A stretch of 64,000 bases of DNA from Alistipes senegalensis JC50 (GCF_025145645.1 NZ_CP102252.1:2480001-2544000), one strand, 5' to 3'; positions 53,945 through 62,996 are shown, numbered from the stretch's first letter. Translations and numbers: made by a program. Notes: a model not told the origin generated them from the letters alone.

Positions 53945-56900
53945 GCGTCGTTGTTTTTCGATTGCTTGATCCGGTTCGTCGAGACATAGCTGTAGATGGC
54001 CGGAACGATGTAAAGTGTCAGCAGCGTCGAGACCACCATGCCGCCCACCACGGCCACACCCATGGCGATACGTCCGTTGGCCCCCTCGCCCGAGGCGACG
54101 GTCAGCGGCAGCAGGCCCAGAATGGTCGAGGCCGAGGTCATCAGGATCGGGCGCAGGCGTTGCAGCGCCGCCTCCTCGATGGCGTGCATCTTGTTCATCC
54201 CTGCCTCCTGCTTCTGGTTGGCGAACTCGACGATCAGGATGCCGTTCTTGGCTACCAGTCCGATGAGCATGATGATACCGATCTGGCTGAAGATGTTCAT
54301 CGTCTGCTCCGTGCCCCACATGAACACCAGCGCTCCGGCGATGGCCAGCGGCACGGTGAGCATGATGACGAGCGGGTCCTTGAAACTCTCGAACTGCGCC
54401 GCGAGGATCAGGTAGATCAGCACGATGGCCAGCACGAAGGCGAACATCAGGCTCGACGAACTCTCGCGGAACTCCTTCGAATCGCCGGCCAGCGCCGTGC
54501 GGAAGTCGTCGCCGAGCACCTCTTCGGCGATGCGGTCCATCTCGTCGAGGCCCTGCCCGATGGTCTTGCCCTTGGCCAGTCCGGCCGATACGGTGGCCGA
54601 GAGGAAGCGGTTGTAGTGATAGAGCTGCGGCGGTGCGACGTTCTCCTCGAGCGTGACGAGGTTGTCCAGTTGGATCATCTCGCCCTTGTCGCTGCGCACA
54701 TAGATCGAGCGCAGGTCGGCGGGCTTGTTGCGCTGCTGGCGGTTGATCTCGGCCAGAATCTCGTACTGCTTGCCGTTCATGTAGAAGTAACCCATCCGCT
54801 GGCCGCTGAGTCCGTACTGGAGCGTCTGGGCGATGTCGCGCGTCGAGATGCCCAGCAGGTTCGACTTGTCGCGGTTGATGGTGATGCGCGCTTCGGGTTT
54901 GCTGAACTTCAGGTCCACGTCGGCCATCTGGAACACGGGGCTTTCGTAGACCCGGGTCATGAACTCGGGCAGCACCTCCTGCAATCGTTCGAGATTGGTG
55001 GCCTGCAGGACGTACTGTACGGGCATGTTTCCGCGGCGCCCGCCGAACGTGCTCTGCTGCTGCACGAATGCGCGTGCTTTGGTTTTGGTGCGCACGGCGG
55101 CCGAAACCTCCTCGGCGATCTCCATCTGCGACCGCTTGCGGGTCGCGATGTCCGTCAGGGCGATGCGGACGTTTCCGCGGCCGCTCGACACGCGCGCCGT
55201 CACGGCTTCGGCCTCCGGCACGAGCGAGTCGACCAGCCGGTTGATCTCCTCGGTGTAGTCGCGCATATATTCATAGGTGGCGCCCTCCGTGCCGCTGGTG
55301 TTGACCGAAATCTGCGACCGGTCCTCCAGCGGGGCCATCTCGGCCGGGATCGAACTCCACAGCCAGCCGATCACCGCGAGGGTCAGCGCGACCAGCGGAA
55401 GCGCCAGCCAGCGGCGGCGCAGGAAAGAGGCCAGCGTGCGGCTGTAAAAGTCGTTGAGCCAGACGAAGAAGGGTTCGGTCTTGCTGTAGAACCAGCTTTT
55501 CTTCTCCTGACGCACCAGCAGTTTGGTCGCCAGCATCGGGGTGATCGTCAGCGCCGCGAAGGTCGAGATGACCACGGCGCCCGAGATCACCATGCTGAAC
55601 TCGCGGAACAGCCGCCCGGTCATGCCCTCCATGAAGACGATCGGGAAGAAGACGGCGATCAGCGTGATCGAGGTCGAGATCACCGCGAAGAAGATCTCCT
55701 TGGCACCCTCGATACCGGCGTCGCGCGGCGTCATGCCGCGTTCGATGCGGATGTAGATGTTCTCGGTCATCACGATGGCGTCGTCGACGACCAGTCCCAC
55801 CGACAGCACCACGGCCAGCATCGACAGCACGTTGATCGAGAATCCCGCGACGTACATGATGAAGAACGTGCCGATCAGCGACACGGGGATGACGATGCAG
55901 GGGATGAGCGTCACGCGCCAGTTCCTCAGGAAGAGGAAGATGATGATGATGACCAGTATGAAAGCCTCGTAGACGGTCTGCTTCACCTCGTCGATCGAGG
56001 CGCGGATGAAGCGCGTGTTGTCGAATCCGTAGGAGGTCACCACGTCGTCCGGAAGGTCCTTTTTCATCGACTCCATGCGTTTGTAGACGGCATCGGCGAT
56101 CTCGATGTGGTTGGCGCCCGGCTGGGGGATCACCACCACGCCGACCATCGGGATGCCGTTCATCTTCATGTAGCTGCGCGTATCCTGCGGGCCCAGCTCG
56201 GCGCGTCCCACGTCGCTCAGGCGGATGATGCGGCCGGCGTCCTCGCGTATCACCAGATCGTTGAACTCCTGCGTGGTGTGCATCAGACCCATCGTGCGGA
56301 TGGTCAGCTCGGTGGTGTTGCCCTCGATGCTGCCCGAGGGCAGTTCGACGTTCTCGCGGTCGAGGGCGTTCTTGATGTCCGTCGGGGTGATGCCGTAGCC
56401 GGCCATCTTGGCCGGGTCGAGCCACAGGCGCATCGAATAGCGCTTTTCACCCCAGATCTCCACGCTGCTGACGTTGCTGATGGTCTGCAACTGCTCCTTG
56501 ACCGTGAGGTCGGCTATCTCGCTCAGCTCCAGCAGCGACCGCTTGTCGCTCTGGATCGTGGCCATCAGGATCGGCTGGGCGTCGGCGTCGGCCTTGGCGA
56601 CCGTCGGGGGATCGCAGTCGCGGGGCAGGTAGCGCTGGGCGCGCGACACCTTGTCGCGCACGTCGTTGGCGGCGGTCTCGAGGTCCACCGAGAGTTCGAA
56701 CTCCACGGTGATGCGGCTCTGTCCCTGACGGCTGACGCTCGAGAGCGAGCGGATGCCCGGAATGCCGTTGATGTTCTGCTCGAGCGGCTCGGTGATCTGG
56801 TTTTCGATCACGTCGGCGTTGGCGCCCGGGTAGGAACACGACACCGAGATGATCGGGTTGTCGACGCTGGGGTACTCCCGCACGCCGAGGTAGCTGTACC

Positions 56901-56982
56901 CGATGAAGCCGAATAGCAGGATGATGATCGTCAGCACCGAGGCCAGAACGGGCCGCCGGATGCTCAGTTCGGAAATGTTCAT
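53941..56982 (-). CDS. RND multidrug efflux pump, AcrB/HAE1 type
   Basis: 1013 residues, full length. N-terminal ISELSIRRPVLASVLTIIIL, porter domain, central helices with the proton-relay Asp pair in LSVGLVVDDAIVMTENI, a second periplasmic half, and C-terminal GIIMLIGLVAKNGILIVEFAN. The ending lacks the longer tail of some AcrB proteins. It exports drugs, bile salts or other amphiphiles; this cannot be narrowed further. It starts 12 bp after the adaptor gene. Confidence 0.94.
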   Translation of the reverse strand: MNISELSIRRPVLASVLTIIILLFGFIGYSYLGVREYPSVDNPIISVSCSYPGANADVIENQITEPLEQNINGIPGIRSLSSVSRQGQSRITVEFELSVDLETAANDVRDKVSRAQRYLPRDCDPPTVAKADADAQPILMATIQSDKRSLLELSEIADLTVKEQLQTISNVSSVEIWGEKRYSMRLWLDPAKMAGYGITPTDIKNALDRENVELPSGSIEGNTTELTIRTMGLMHTTQEFNDLVIREDAGRIIRLSDVGRAELGPQDTRSYMKMNGIPMVGVVVIPQPGANHIEIADAVYKRMESMKKDLPDDVVTSYGFDNTRFIRASIDEVKQTVYEAFILVIIIIFLFLRNWRVTLIPCIVIPVSLIGTFFIMYVAGFSINVLSMLAVVLSVGLVVDDAIVMTENIYIRIERGMTPRDAGIEGAKEIFFAVISTSITLIAVFFPIVFMEGMTGRLFREFSMVISGAVVISTFAALTITPMLATKLLVRQEKKSWFYSKTEPFFVWLNDFYSRTLASFLRRRWLALPLVALTLAVIGWLWSSIPAEMAPLEDRSQISVNTSGTEGATYEYMRDYTEEINRLVDSLVPEAEAVTARVSSGRGNVRIALTDIATRKRSQMEIAEEVSAAVRTKTKARAFVQQQSTFGGRRGNMPVQYVLQATNLERLQEVLPEFMTRVYESPVFQMADVDLKFSKPEARITINRDKSNLLGISTRDIAQTLQYGLSGQRMGYFYMNGKQYEILAEINRQQRNKPADLRSIYVRSDKGEMIQLDNLVTLEENVAPPQLYHYNRFLSATVSAGLAKGKTIGQGLDEMDRIAEEVLGDDFRTALAGDSKEFRESSSSLMFAFVLAIVLIYLILAAQFESFKDPLVIMLTVPLAIAGALVFMWGTEQTMNIFSQIGIIMLIGLVAKNGILIVEFANQKQEAGMNKMHAIEEAALQRLRPILMTSASTILGLLPLTVASGEGANGRIAMGVAVVGGMVVSTLLTLYIVPAIYSYVSTNRIKQSKNNDA

Positions 56983-56994
56983 GCGGCGGACGGT

Positions 56995-58074
56995 TTATTC
57001 GACGGTGTCGAGTTTGACGGGCAGACCCTCGCGCAGCTGGAGGGTTCCGGAGGTGATGAGCGTGTCGCCGACGCTGAGTCCTTCGAGTATCTGTATTTCG
57101 GCGTCGGTCCGCAGGCCGGTCGTCACCTCCACGGCGTGCGCCCGGCCCCCTTTGCAGAGGTAGACCTTGTCCACGCCCATCTCGGGAACGATGGCTTCGG
57201 TCGGCACGGCGATGGCGTCGGGAATGTCGTGCAGGCGGATCTGCACCGTGACGAAGCGGCCCGGCAGCAGCCGTCCCTGTGCATTGGAGTAGTGGGCGCG
57301 CACGGCGAAAGTGTGCGTCGCCAGGTCGATTTTCGATTCGGTGGCGTAGACCGCGCCCTGGAAAGTCGCCTGCTGTCCATCGACCGTGAACGAGAGCTTC
57401 GTGCCGGGTTTGATCTGATTGGCGTAGCGTTCCGGGACGAAAAGGTCGATTTTCAGCGGCTGTATCTTGGCCAGTTTGGCCACCACGACGTTCGGCGAGG
57501 CGTAGGCGCCCTCGCTGACGTTCCGCAGGCCGATCACGCCGTCGAACGGTGCGCGAAGCTCCGTGAGCGCGATGTTCGATTTCACAATGTCGATGTCGGC
57601 GTTGAGCGTCGCCAGCTCCGTGCGGGCCTGTTCGTAGGCTTCCTGGCTGACGGCGTCTTTCTCCAGGAGGGCGCTCTGGCGGTATACGCGGTCCTCGGCC
57701 AATTTGAGCTGCGCCTCGTAGCGGCGCAACTGGGCCAGCAGCGGCTGGTCGTTCACCTTGGCCAGCAGGTCGCCTTTTTTGACGGCGGTGCCCTCCCTGA
57801 AATTGATCGCCACGATCTTGCCCGAGGTCTCGAACGAGAGGTCCACCTCCTCGTCGGGCAGCAGGTTGCCTACGGTGGTGATCCCGTCGGTCAGCTGCTG
57901 GGGGCGTATGACGAGCCCGTTGACGTTCAGGATGCTCGCCCGGCGCGGGACGACCGCGGCATCGGCATCGGGCTCGGCGGCTCCTTTGCCGTTCATGAGG
58001 TTATAGAGGCCCAGAGCCAGGCAGAATACCACGAGAATAACGGCCGTAATGATCCATTTTTTCTTTTTGTTCAT
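56995..58074 (-). CDS. RND efflux periplasmic adaptor (AcrA/MexA-like)
   Basis: 359 residues. N-terminal anchor (WIITAVILVVFCLALGLYNL), no lipobox Cys in the usual place, so probably membrane-anchored rather than lipidated. Lipoyl halves flank a helical hairpin (YEAQLKLAEDRVYRQSALLEKD), then beta-barrel and membrane-proximal domains. First gene of adaptor-pump-TolC, with a good promoter at 58108-58116. Confidence 0.92.
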   Translation of the reverse strand: MNKKKKWIITAVILVVFCLALGLYNLMNGKGAAEPDADAAVVPRRASILNVNGLVIRPQQLTDGITTVGNLLPDEEVDLSFETSGKIVAINFREGTAVKKGDLLAKVNDQPLLAQLRRYEAQLKLAEDRVYRQSALLEKDAVSQEAYEQARTELATLNADIDIVKSNIALTELRAPFDGVIGLRNVSEGAYASPNVVVAKLAKIQPLKIDLFVPERYANQIKPGTKLSFTVDGQQATFQGAVYATESKIDLATHTFAVRAHYSNAQGRLLPGRFVTVQIRLHDIPDAIAVPTEAIVPEMGVDKVYLCKGGRAHAVEVTTGLRTDAEIQILEGLSVGDTLITSGTLQLREGLPVKLDTVE

Positions 58075-58107
58075 ATCAGAGAGTAAGGTTTGCGTTGAGA
58101 GTCGTAT

Positions 58108-58116
58108 GCAAAGATA
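58108..58116 (-). promoter_or_regulatory. -7 element of the RND operon
   Basis: Reads TATCTTTGC on the reverse strand, 34 nt upstream of the adaptor start. No clear TTG at the expected position. Confidence 0.6.
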
Positions 58117-58283
58117 CGATAAAATGCTGTTTTGTCCGCGATCGGTGCCGGCAAAACAGCCTGTTGAAATCCAAAGTTACGGCTTCCGGTGCGGATTGCC
58201 TGTGTTCTGCCGGTGAAACGGAAAAATTCGGGGGTGAAAATCTCCGGGCCTTGACGGAGGCATGTTTTTTTACCGTTTTGCGA

Positions 58284-58313
58284 TAAAAAAAGCAGTTACA
58301 TCACTGTAACTGC
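58284..58313 (-). terminator. Terminator of the tRNA-Arg gene
   Basis: 9-bp perfect stem GCAGTTACA (58292-58300) with TGTAACTGC (58305-58313), loop TCAC, followed on the reverse strand by seven Ts. It lies 33 bases beyond the tRNA 3' end. Confidence 0.85.
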
Positions 58314-58345
58314 CTGATCGCGGCCTCTGTATGGCCTCTTGCTTG

Positions 58346-58419
58346 TGACACCGACAGGACTCAAACCTGTAACCTTCTGATCCGTAGTCAGATGCTCTAT
58401 TCAATTAAGCTACGGTGCC
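58346..58419 (-). tRNA. tRNA-Arg (anticodon ACG)
   Basis: 74 nt. Acceptor GGCACCG pairs with CGGTGTC (one G-U). D-arm GCTT/GAGC, anticodon stem TCTGA/TCAGA with loop CTACGGA (anticodon ACG, read as inosine at the first position after editing), and T-arm ACAGG/CCTGT. CCA is not encoded. It has its own promoter (58431-58439) and terminator. Confidence 0.95.
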
Positions 58420-58430
58420 GAATTGCGATT

Positions 58431-58439
58431 GCAAATGTA
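58431..58439 (-). promoter_or_regulatory. -7 element of tRNA-Arg
   Basis: Reads TACATTTGC on the reverse strand, 12 nt upstream of the mature 5' end. Confidence 0.65.
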
Positions 58440-58578
58440 GGGCAAAAATCCGAAACACGCAAATAATCGTGCGGAAATTTTACCGAAAAAAATAATTCGA
58501 CCGGATTCCGAAAACCACTCCGAAAGCCATTGTTCGGATTATCAGCCGTTTGAAAAAGATCCTGCCCGGGCTTTTCTC

Positions 58579-58602
58579 GCAGCCGCTTTCGAAAGCGGCT
58601 GC
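58579..58602. repeat. Perfect 24-bp palindrome
   Basis: GCAGCCGCTTTC followed by its exact complement. It is in the 281-bp gap between tRNA-Arg and ruvC, about 100 bases after the ruvC stop. Little U-tract on either side. It could be the ruvC transcript end, or a protein-binding site. Nothing else coding is seen in 58440-58700. Confidence 0.5.
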
Positions 58603-58700
58603 TCGTCGGAGCGTGTCCGCCTTGTCTGAAAGGGGACCGCCGCAGCTGCACGGCAGGGCGGAGAAGAGAAATAGTGCGGAAGTTCGCTTCGGGGACGGTT

Positions 58701-59318
58701 TTATTTGATCTCCCGGTCGGGGTTCTTTTTTAGAAACTGTTCCCAGCTTTGCGAACCCTTCTTCGAGGCGGCTTTCTTGCCGCCGCCGAGACCTTTCACC
58801 CGTTCGCTGCCCAATGCGGCCTGGATCGGACTGGCCGTGGTGAAATAGTGGCACAGCGCGACGGCCATGCCGTCCGTGGCGTCGAGACGCCTGGGGGGCC
58901 GGTCGATGGTGAGCGTGCGGCAGACGATCGAGGCGACCTGCTCCTTGGCGGCCGATCCGCGGCCGGTGATCGACTGTTTGATGCGCATCGGAGCGTATTC
59001 GAATACGTCGATCCCGCGGCTCAGCGCAGCCGCCATCGCCACCCCCTGAGCACGTCCCAGTTTAAGCATCGACTGCACGTTCTCGCCGAAGAACGGCGAC
59101 TCCAGCGCCACTTCGTGCGGGGCGTATTCGTCGATCAGCACCCCGACCCGCTCGAAGATATAGCGCAGTTTGGCGTAGGGGTCCGGAAGCTTGTGCAGGT
59201 CGATGTCGCCCAGCACGACGGAGCGTACCGTGCGTCCTTCGACCTCCAGCACGCCGTAACCCATGTAATTCGTGCCGGGGTCGATGCCCATGATCCTGTA
59301 TTTTTCCGAAGGTTTCAA
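58701..59318 (-). CDS. ruvC: Holliday-junction endonuclease RuvC
   Basis: 205 residues. Catalytic acids D13 (GIDPG), E73 (ALESPFF) and D146/D149 (DATDG) are present. A basic tail of about 40 residues (GGGKKAASKKG) extends past the usual C-terminus. RuvC resolves four-way junctions with RuvAB, whose genes are not nearby. A terminator lies upstream at 59341-59376, so it is transcribed independently of the next gene. Confidence 0.94.
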   Translation of the reverse strand: MKPSEKYRIMGIDPGTNYMGYGVLEVEGRTVRSVVLGDIDLHKLPDPYAKLRYIFERVGVLIDEYAPHEVALESPFFGENVQSMLKLGRAQGVAMAAALSRGIDVFEYAPMRIKQSITGRGSAAKEQVASIVCRTLTIDRPPRRLDATDGMAVALCHYFTTASPIQAALGSERVKGLGGGKKAASKKGSQSWEQFLKKNPDREIK

Positions 59319-59340
59319 GTGCTGAAATCCTGTGTTGCGA

Positions 59341-59376
59341 AAACCCCTCCGTTCCGCCGAAACGGAACGGAGGGGT
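59341..59376 (-). terminator. Intrinsic terminator after the TlpA-like gene
   Basis: 14-bp perfect stem (59343-59356 with 59363-59376, ACCCCTCCGTTCCG and its complement), loop CCGAAA, followed by Ts on the reverse strand. Confidence 0.85.
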
Positions 59377-59393
59377 GTGTGACTGTCGGTTTT

Positions 59394-60452
59394 CTATCGG
59401 GCCAACAGTTCGGCGATCTTCCCGTAAAGCGCTTCGCCGCGGAGGTTTCTGGCGACGATCGTGCCGTCGGCGGCGATCAGGAAGTTCGACGGAATCCCCT
59501 GCACGGCGTAATCCCGGGCGGCCTGGTTGTCGAATCCGTTCACCTCGCTGACGTGCACCCAGTTCATGCCGTTGCGGTCGATGGCTTCGAGCCATTTCTC
59601 ACGGTCCTTGTCGAACGATACGCCGTAGATCTCGAATCCCTTTTTGTGGAACTCGTCGTAAGCCTTTTTCAGGTGGGGAACTTCGCCCATGCAGGGCCCG
59701 CACCACGAAGCCCAGAAGTCGAGCAGGACGTATTTGTTCGCCGGGTTTTCGACGACCGATTTGAGCGACACCTCCTGCCCCTCGGCATCGGGTTGTGCTA
59801 CGTCGGTGTAGGGCTGTCCCACATCGGTTCTGATCTTCTGTTCGGCGCTCTCTTTGAGCGATTCGAGCACGCTGTTCCGTTGCAGCTCCTCGGGGAAGAG
59901 GGCGATTTCGTCCAGCAGCTCCTGTCCCGAAAGCTCGTATCCCAGCTGCTGAGCCAGCAGCAGTGCGCCGAAGAGATTCGTGCGGTTCTGCTCCATCGTC
60001 GTGCGGGTCAGCTGGTCGTACTCCTTTTCGATCGCGGCGCGGCGTTCTTCGCCGGTGGCCTCGTCGCGGAACTCGTTGACCAGCGCGTGGCTGGCCGCGG
60101 CATAGGCGTCGCTGGCGTCATTGGCCGGCGTGCCCGTCACCTTCTTGCGGTAGGCATTTTCCGCATCGTCGCTCACGGTGATCCGTCCCGGTTCGAGGAT
60201 CAGCATCGCGGCGAACGTCGCACCCTGGTCGCGGGCGTCGCGCAGGATCGCCACGGCCGGAGCTTCGGCGATGCCCGAGAGGCGGAATTTGCCGTTTTTG
60301 ACGACCGCCGAGTCGAGGACGGTATCCTCTTCGTCGAGCAGGTATACTTTGTCGTTGGCGCCGGCGACGGTCCCCTCGACGGTGTATTTGTTTTTGTTTC
60401 CGCAGCTGCACAGCACGGCGGCCGCCGCTGCGAGGATCAGGATCTTTTTCAT
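59394..60452 (-). CDS. TlpA-like thiol-disulfide lipoprotein with DUF4369 domain
   Basis: 352 residues. Lipobox LCSC with Cys17 the likely lipid site. DUF4369 about residues 22-110 (YTVEGTVAGANDKVYLLDEE), a helical linker, and a C-terminal AhpC/TSA-thioredoxin domain with CxxC at C251 and C254 (WCGPC) and cis-Pro in VQGIPSNFLI. Family members reduce disulfides or mature cytochromes in the periplasm. It follows lpxD by 3 bp. Confidence 0.9.
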   Translation of the reverse strand: MKKILILAAAAAVLCSCGNKNKYTVEGTVAGANDKVYLLDEEDTVLDSAVVKNGKFRLSGIAEAPAVAILRDARDQGATFAAMLILEPGRITVSDDAENAYRKKVTGTPANDASDAYAAASHALVNEFRDEATGEERRAAIEKEYDQLTRTTMEQNRTNLFGALLLAQQLGYELSGQELLDEIALFPEELQRNSVLESLKESAEQKIRTDVGQPYTDVAQPDAEGQEVSLKSVVENPANKYVLLDFWASWCGPCMGEVPHLKKAYDEFHKKGFEIYGVSFDKDREKWLEAIDRNGMNWVHVSEVNGFDNQAARDYAVQGIPSNFLIAADGTIVARNLRGEALYGKIAELLAR

Positions 60453-60455
60453 GAC

Positions 60456-61493
60456 TTATTGGTTTTTGGTGAGTTCTGCGAGTCGTTTTTCCAGCGCACG
60501 GACCTGCTTTTCCAGTTCGGGCAGGCGTTTGAACACGGCTGCCGAACGGTGGTACTGCATGCCCGGGAGGGCGGGGTATCCGAAGCGGATTTCGTCGTCG
60601 GGAACGTCCTTGTCGAGTCCGCTCTTCGAGCCGATCTTCACGCGGTCGCCGATCACGACGTGGTCGGCGATGCCCACCTGTCCCGCGAGGATGCAGTTGC
60701 GGCCGACTTTCGAAGTTCCCGCAATGCCGGTCTGGGCCGACGACACGGTGTTCTCGCCGATCTGCACGTTGTGGCCGATCTGGATCAGGTTGTCGAGCTT
60801 CACGCCGCGGCGGATGACGGTCGAGTCGGTCTTGGCGCGGTCGATGCAGGTGTTGGCGCCGATCTCCACGTCGTCTTCGATGACGACGTTGCCCAGCTGG
60901 GGAATCTTGTCGAAGCCTCCCTGCGCATTGGGCATGAATCCGAAACCGTCGGCGCCGATCACCACGCCGGCGTGCAGGATGCAGTTCGCGCCCACGGCGC
61001 ACCCTTCGTAGATCTTCACCCCGGGGTAGAGTACGGTGTTGTCGCCGACGGTGACGCCGCGTCCGAGGTAGACCTGCGGATAGATCTGACACCCCTTGCC
61101 GATGCGCACGCCCTCCTCGACGACCGCGAAGTCGCCGATGTAACACTCGTCGCCCACCTCGGCTTCGGGCGCTACCGACGCGCGGTCGCTGATTCCCTTG
61201 CGGCGGGGTTTGGCGGCGTTGTACATTTCGAGGAGCTTCAGGACGCAGGCCCCGGCGTCGTCCACCTTGACGAGCGTCGCAGCCACCGGCTGCGAGGGCG
61301 TGAAGGCCCGATCGACCAGCACGATCGACGCGCCCGTGGTGTAGAGAAACTGTTCGTATTTGGGATTGGTGAGGTAGCTCAGCGATCCGGCCTTGCCCTC
61401 CTCGATCGACGAAACGGTGTGCACCTTGGCGTTTTTGTCGCCGACGATTTCGCCGCCCAGAAATCCGGCGATCATTTCAGCTGAAAATTCCAT
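60456..61493 (-). CDS. lpxD: UDP-3-O-(3-hydroxyacyl)glucosamine N-acyltransferase
   Basis: 345 residues; a Met codon immediately upstream gives an alternative start at 61496. N-terminal uridine-binding domain (to about 100), then hexapeptide repeats forming the left-handed beta-helix (VGDECYIGDFAVVEEGVRIGKGCQIYP) and the catalytic His region in LHAGVVIGADGFGF. The C-terminal helix ends in charged residues. It adds the N-linked acyl chain of lipid A. Other lpx genes are not in the window. Confidence 0.94.
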   Translation of the reverse strand: MEFSAEMIAGFLGGEIVGDKNAKVHTVSSIEEGKAGSLSYLTNPKYEQFLYTTGASIVLVDRAFTPSQPVAATLVKVDDAGACVLKLLEMYNAAKPRRKGISDRASVAPEAEVGDECYIGDFAVVEEGVRIGKGCQIYPQVYLGRGVTVGDNTVLYPGVKIYEGCAVGANCILHAGVVIGADGFGFMPNAQGGFDKIPQLGNVVIEDDVEIGANTCIDRAKTDSTVIRRGVKLDNLIQIGHNVQIGENTVSSAQTGIAGTSKVGRNCILAGQVGIADHVVIGDRVKIGSKSGLDKDVPDDEIRFGYPALPGMQYHRSAAVFKRLPELEKQVRALEKRLAELTKNQ

Positions 61494-61573
61494 CATAAAG
61501 CGTATATTGTTAGTTCGTATTTCAGTTCGTTCCTTTGTCCGTATCGAATCTTACCGTGCCGACCGGGAGGAAG

Positions 61574-61597
61574 GTACGCCATCTCCCTCCCTGAGGG
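61574..61597 (+). repeat. Copy 2 of the short interspersed intergenic repeat
   Basis: Matches 17208-17231 with one mismatch. It lies between coaD and lpxD in a 118-bp gap otherwise empty of features. Here the palindrome is shorter (CCCTCCCTGAGGG followed by CCGG). Confidence 0.6.
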
Positions 61598-61611
61598 CCG
61601 GACTGCGGTTT

Positions 61612-62082
61612 TCATAGATACTTGTTGATGTCTATTCCTTCGGGCATGAACTCCTCGACGTTGCGGCCGAACGAGAGCACCTCGCGCACGGTCGATGACG
61701 AGATGTCGGCCACGGGCGAGGGGGTGAAGAGCATGACGGTCGTGATGTCGGGGTAGATGCGGTGGTTGGTGGACTCCATCGTGCGTTCGTATTCGAAGTC
61801 GGTGGTGTTCCTCACGCCGCGGATGATGGCGCAGGCGCCCATCGTCTCGGCGAATTCGCCCGTCAGCCCGGTGTAGACGCGGGCCTCCACGCGCTCTTCG
61901 TTGCGGAATACGTCGTCGATGAGCCGTTTGCGGTTCTCGACCGTCAGCAGCCCCTGTTTGGAGGTGTTGTTGCCGATGCCGATCACCACGCGGTCGAAGA
62001 GATTCAGCGCCTCTTCGACCAGCGCGGCGTGGCCGCGTGTGAACGGGTCGAACGACCCGGGGAATATGGCTGTCCTTTCCAT
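61612..62082 (-). CDS. coaD: Pantetheine-phosphate adenylyltransferase
   Basis: 156 residues from MERTAIFPGSFDPFTRGH, which contains the nucleotidyltransferase TxGH motif (T15-H18). The C-terminal ISSSTVRE motif is also present. It makes dephospho-CoA. The frame is open upstream, but that extension only translates promoter repeats, so the start at 62082 is preferred. Preceded by a tandemly repeated promoter-like region. Confidence 0.94.
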   Translation of the reverse strand: MERTAIFPGSFDPFTRGHAALVEEALNLFDRVVIGIGNNTSKQGLLTVENRKRLIDDVFRNEERVEARVYTGLTGEFAETMGACAIIRGVRNTTDFEYERTMESTNHRIYPDITTVMLFTPSPVADISSSTVREVLSFGRNVEEFMPEGIDINKYL

Positions 62083-62088
62083 AATTGT

Positions 62089-62298
62089 CAAAGGTGCTAA
62101 AAAGTCGAATGGGTTCGAAACCGGATCGCTGTCCGGTTCTTGCAAACGCCCCGACTGTTAAAAGTGCCGTTACGGCACCGGCTCCAAAGGTACGAAAAAG
62201 TCGGATGGGTTCAAAACCGAATCGCTGTCCGGTTCTGCAAAACGCTCCGCTCTCCTGAAGAGGCCGTTACGGCACCGCCCCCAAAGGTAGGAAAAAAA
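62089..62298 (-). repeat. Tandem promoter-bearing repeat upstream of coaD
   Basis: Two copies of about 97 bp (62089-62184 and 62185-62281) plus the start of a third (62282-62298). Each copy begins, read leftward to rightward, with CAAAGGT, which is a -7 element on the reverse strand: CACCTTTG (62089-62096), TACCTTTG (62185-62192), TACCTTTG (62282-62289). Each also holds the pair CCGTTACGG and an imperfect hairpin around CGCTGTCCGGTT. Copies differ at scattered positions, so the duplication is not very recent. Confidence 0.75.
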
Positions 62299-62348
62299 CG
62301 GAAATACCCGCAGGTTTTTCCGTTTTATTCGTTCGGCGTCCTTGCGCC

Positions 62349-62942
62349 TCACCGTTCGATTTTCACGTATTCGGCGTGGACGATCCGCGTGTGGGGGTTC
62401 GTCGAGACGATCTCCTGCCGGAGCGCCTTCGTGCCCCAGCGGATGAAGAGGAAGCGGCGGGGGATGCGGTGGACCACCTGCCGCAGGGTGTCGATGCTGC
62501 GGATGCGGCACACGGCCGAGTCGTGTCCGATGCGCCCCTCGACGGTGACCCACGGATCGCGCCAGCGGAACAGCCGCACCGAATCGCGCACGGGGTGCGG
62601 GTCGCCGGACCGGACGACGACGGTGTCGCGCAGCGGCGTGCGGATTTCGGCTTCGGTGGCCGTCACGGTCTTTGCGGCGGCCTCCAGCCGGCGGATTTTG
62701 AGCCTCAGCCGGCGGATCTCTTCGGCATCGGCCGCACGCAGGGCTTCGAACTCCCCGCACCGCAGCCGCAGGACCTGCGCCGAGGCGGCCTCCTGCCCGG
62801 CCTGCGTGCGGTAGTGCGCGACCTCGGCGGTGAGAGCGGTCTGGTTCTGGACGAGGCGCCGGTTTTCGGCGCAGTAGCGGCGGTGGGAGCATACGAACAA
62901 CGCCGTCACGGCGACGGCGTAGAGCACGAGGTATTTTTTCAT
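62349..62942 (-). CDS. DUF6549-like membrane-anchored coiled-coil protein
   Basis: 197 residues. One N-terminal helix (YLVLYAVAVTALFVC), an Ala/Glu/Arg coiled coil (about 30-95), then a polar C-terminal domain (VRLFRWRDPWVTVEGRIGHD). The layout is like phage i-spanin (Rz) proteins and matches DUF6549-type proteins seen in Bacteroidales phages and elements. No phage genes surround it; it sits between coaD and holA-linked genes. Function unknown; the family call is moderate. Confidence 0.6.
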   Translation of the reverse strand: MKKYLVLYAVAVTALFVCSHRRYCAENRRLVQNQTALTAEVAHYRTQAGQEAASAQVLRLRCGEFEALRAADAEEIRRLRLKIRRLEAAAKTVTATEAEIRTPLRDTVVVRSGDPHPVRDSVRLFRWRDPWVTVEGRIGHDSAVCRIRSIDTLRQVVHRIPRRFLFIRWGTKALRQEIVSTNPHTRIVHAEYVKIER

Positions 62943-62996
62943 GGTTTTCGGGATTTGGTTGCCCGAAAGGTACGACGGAAGGGGCCGGTGCGGTTT

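Noticed and set aside
58095..58286. 63-codon frame upstream of the RND operon
   Set aside because: It overlaps the promoter on the other strand and has no recognisable features.
61612..62145. Longer coaD start at 62145
   Set aside because: The extra 21 residues come from the promoter repeat; family members begin near the GSFDPFTRGH motif.
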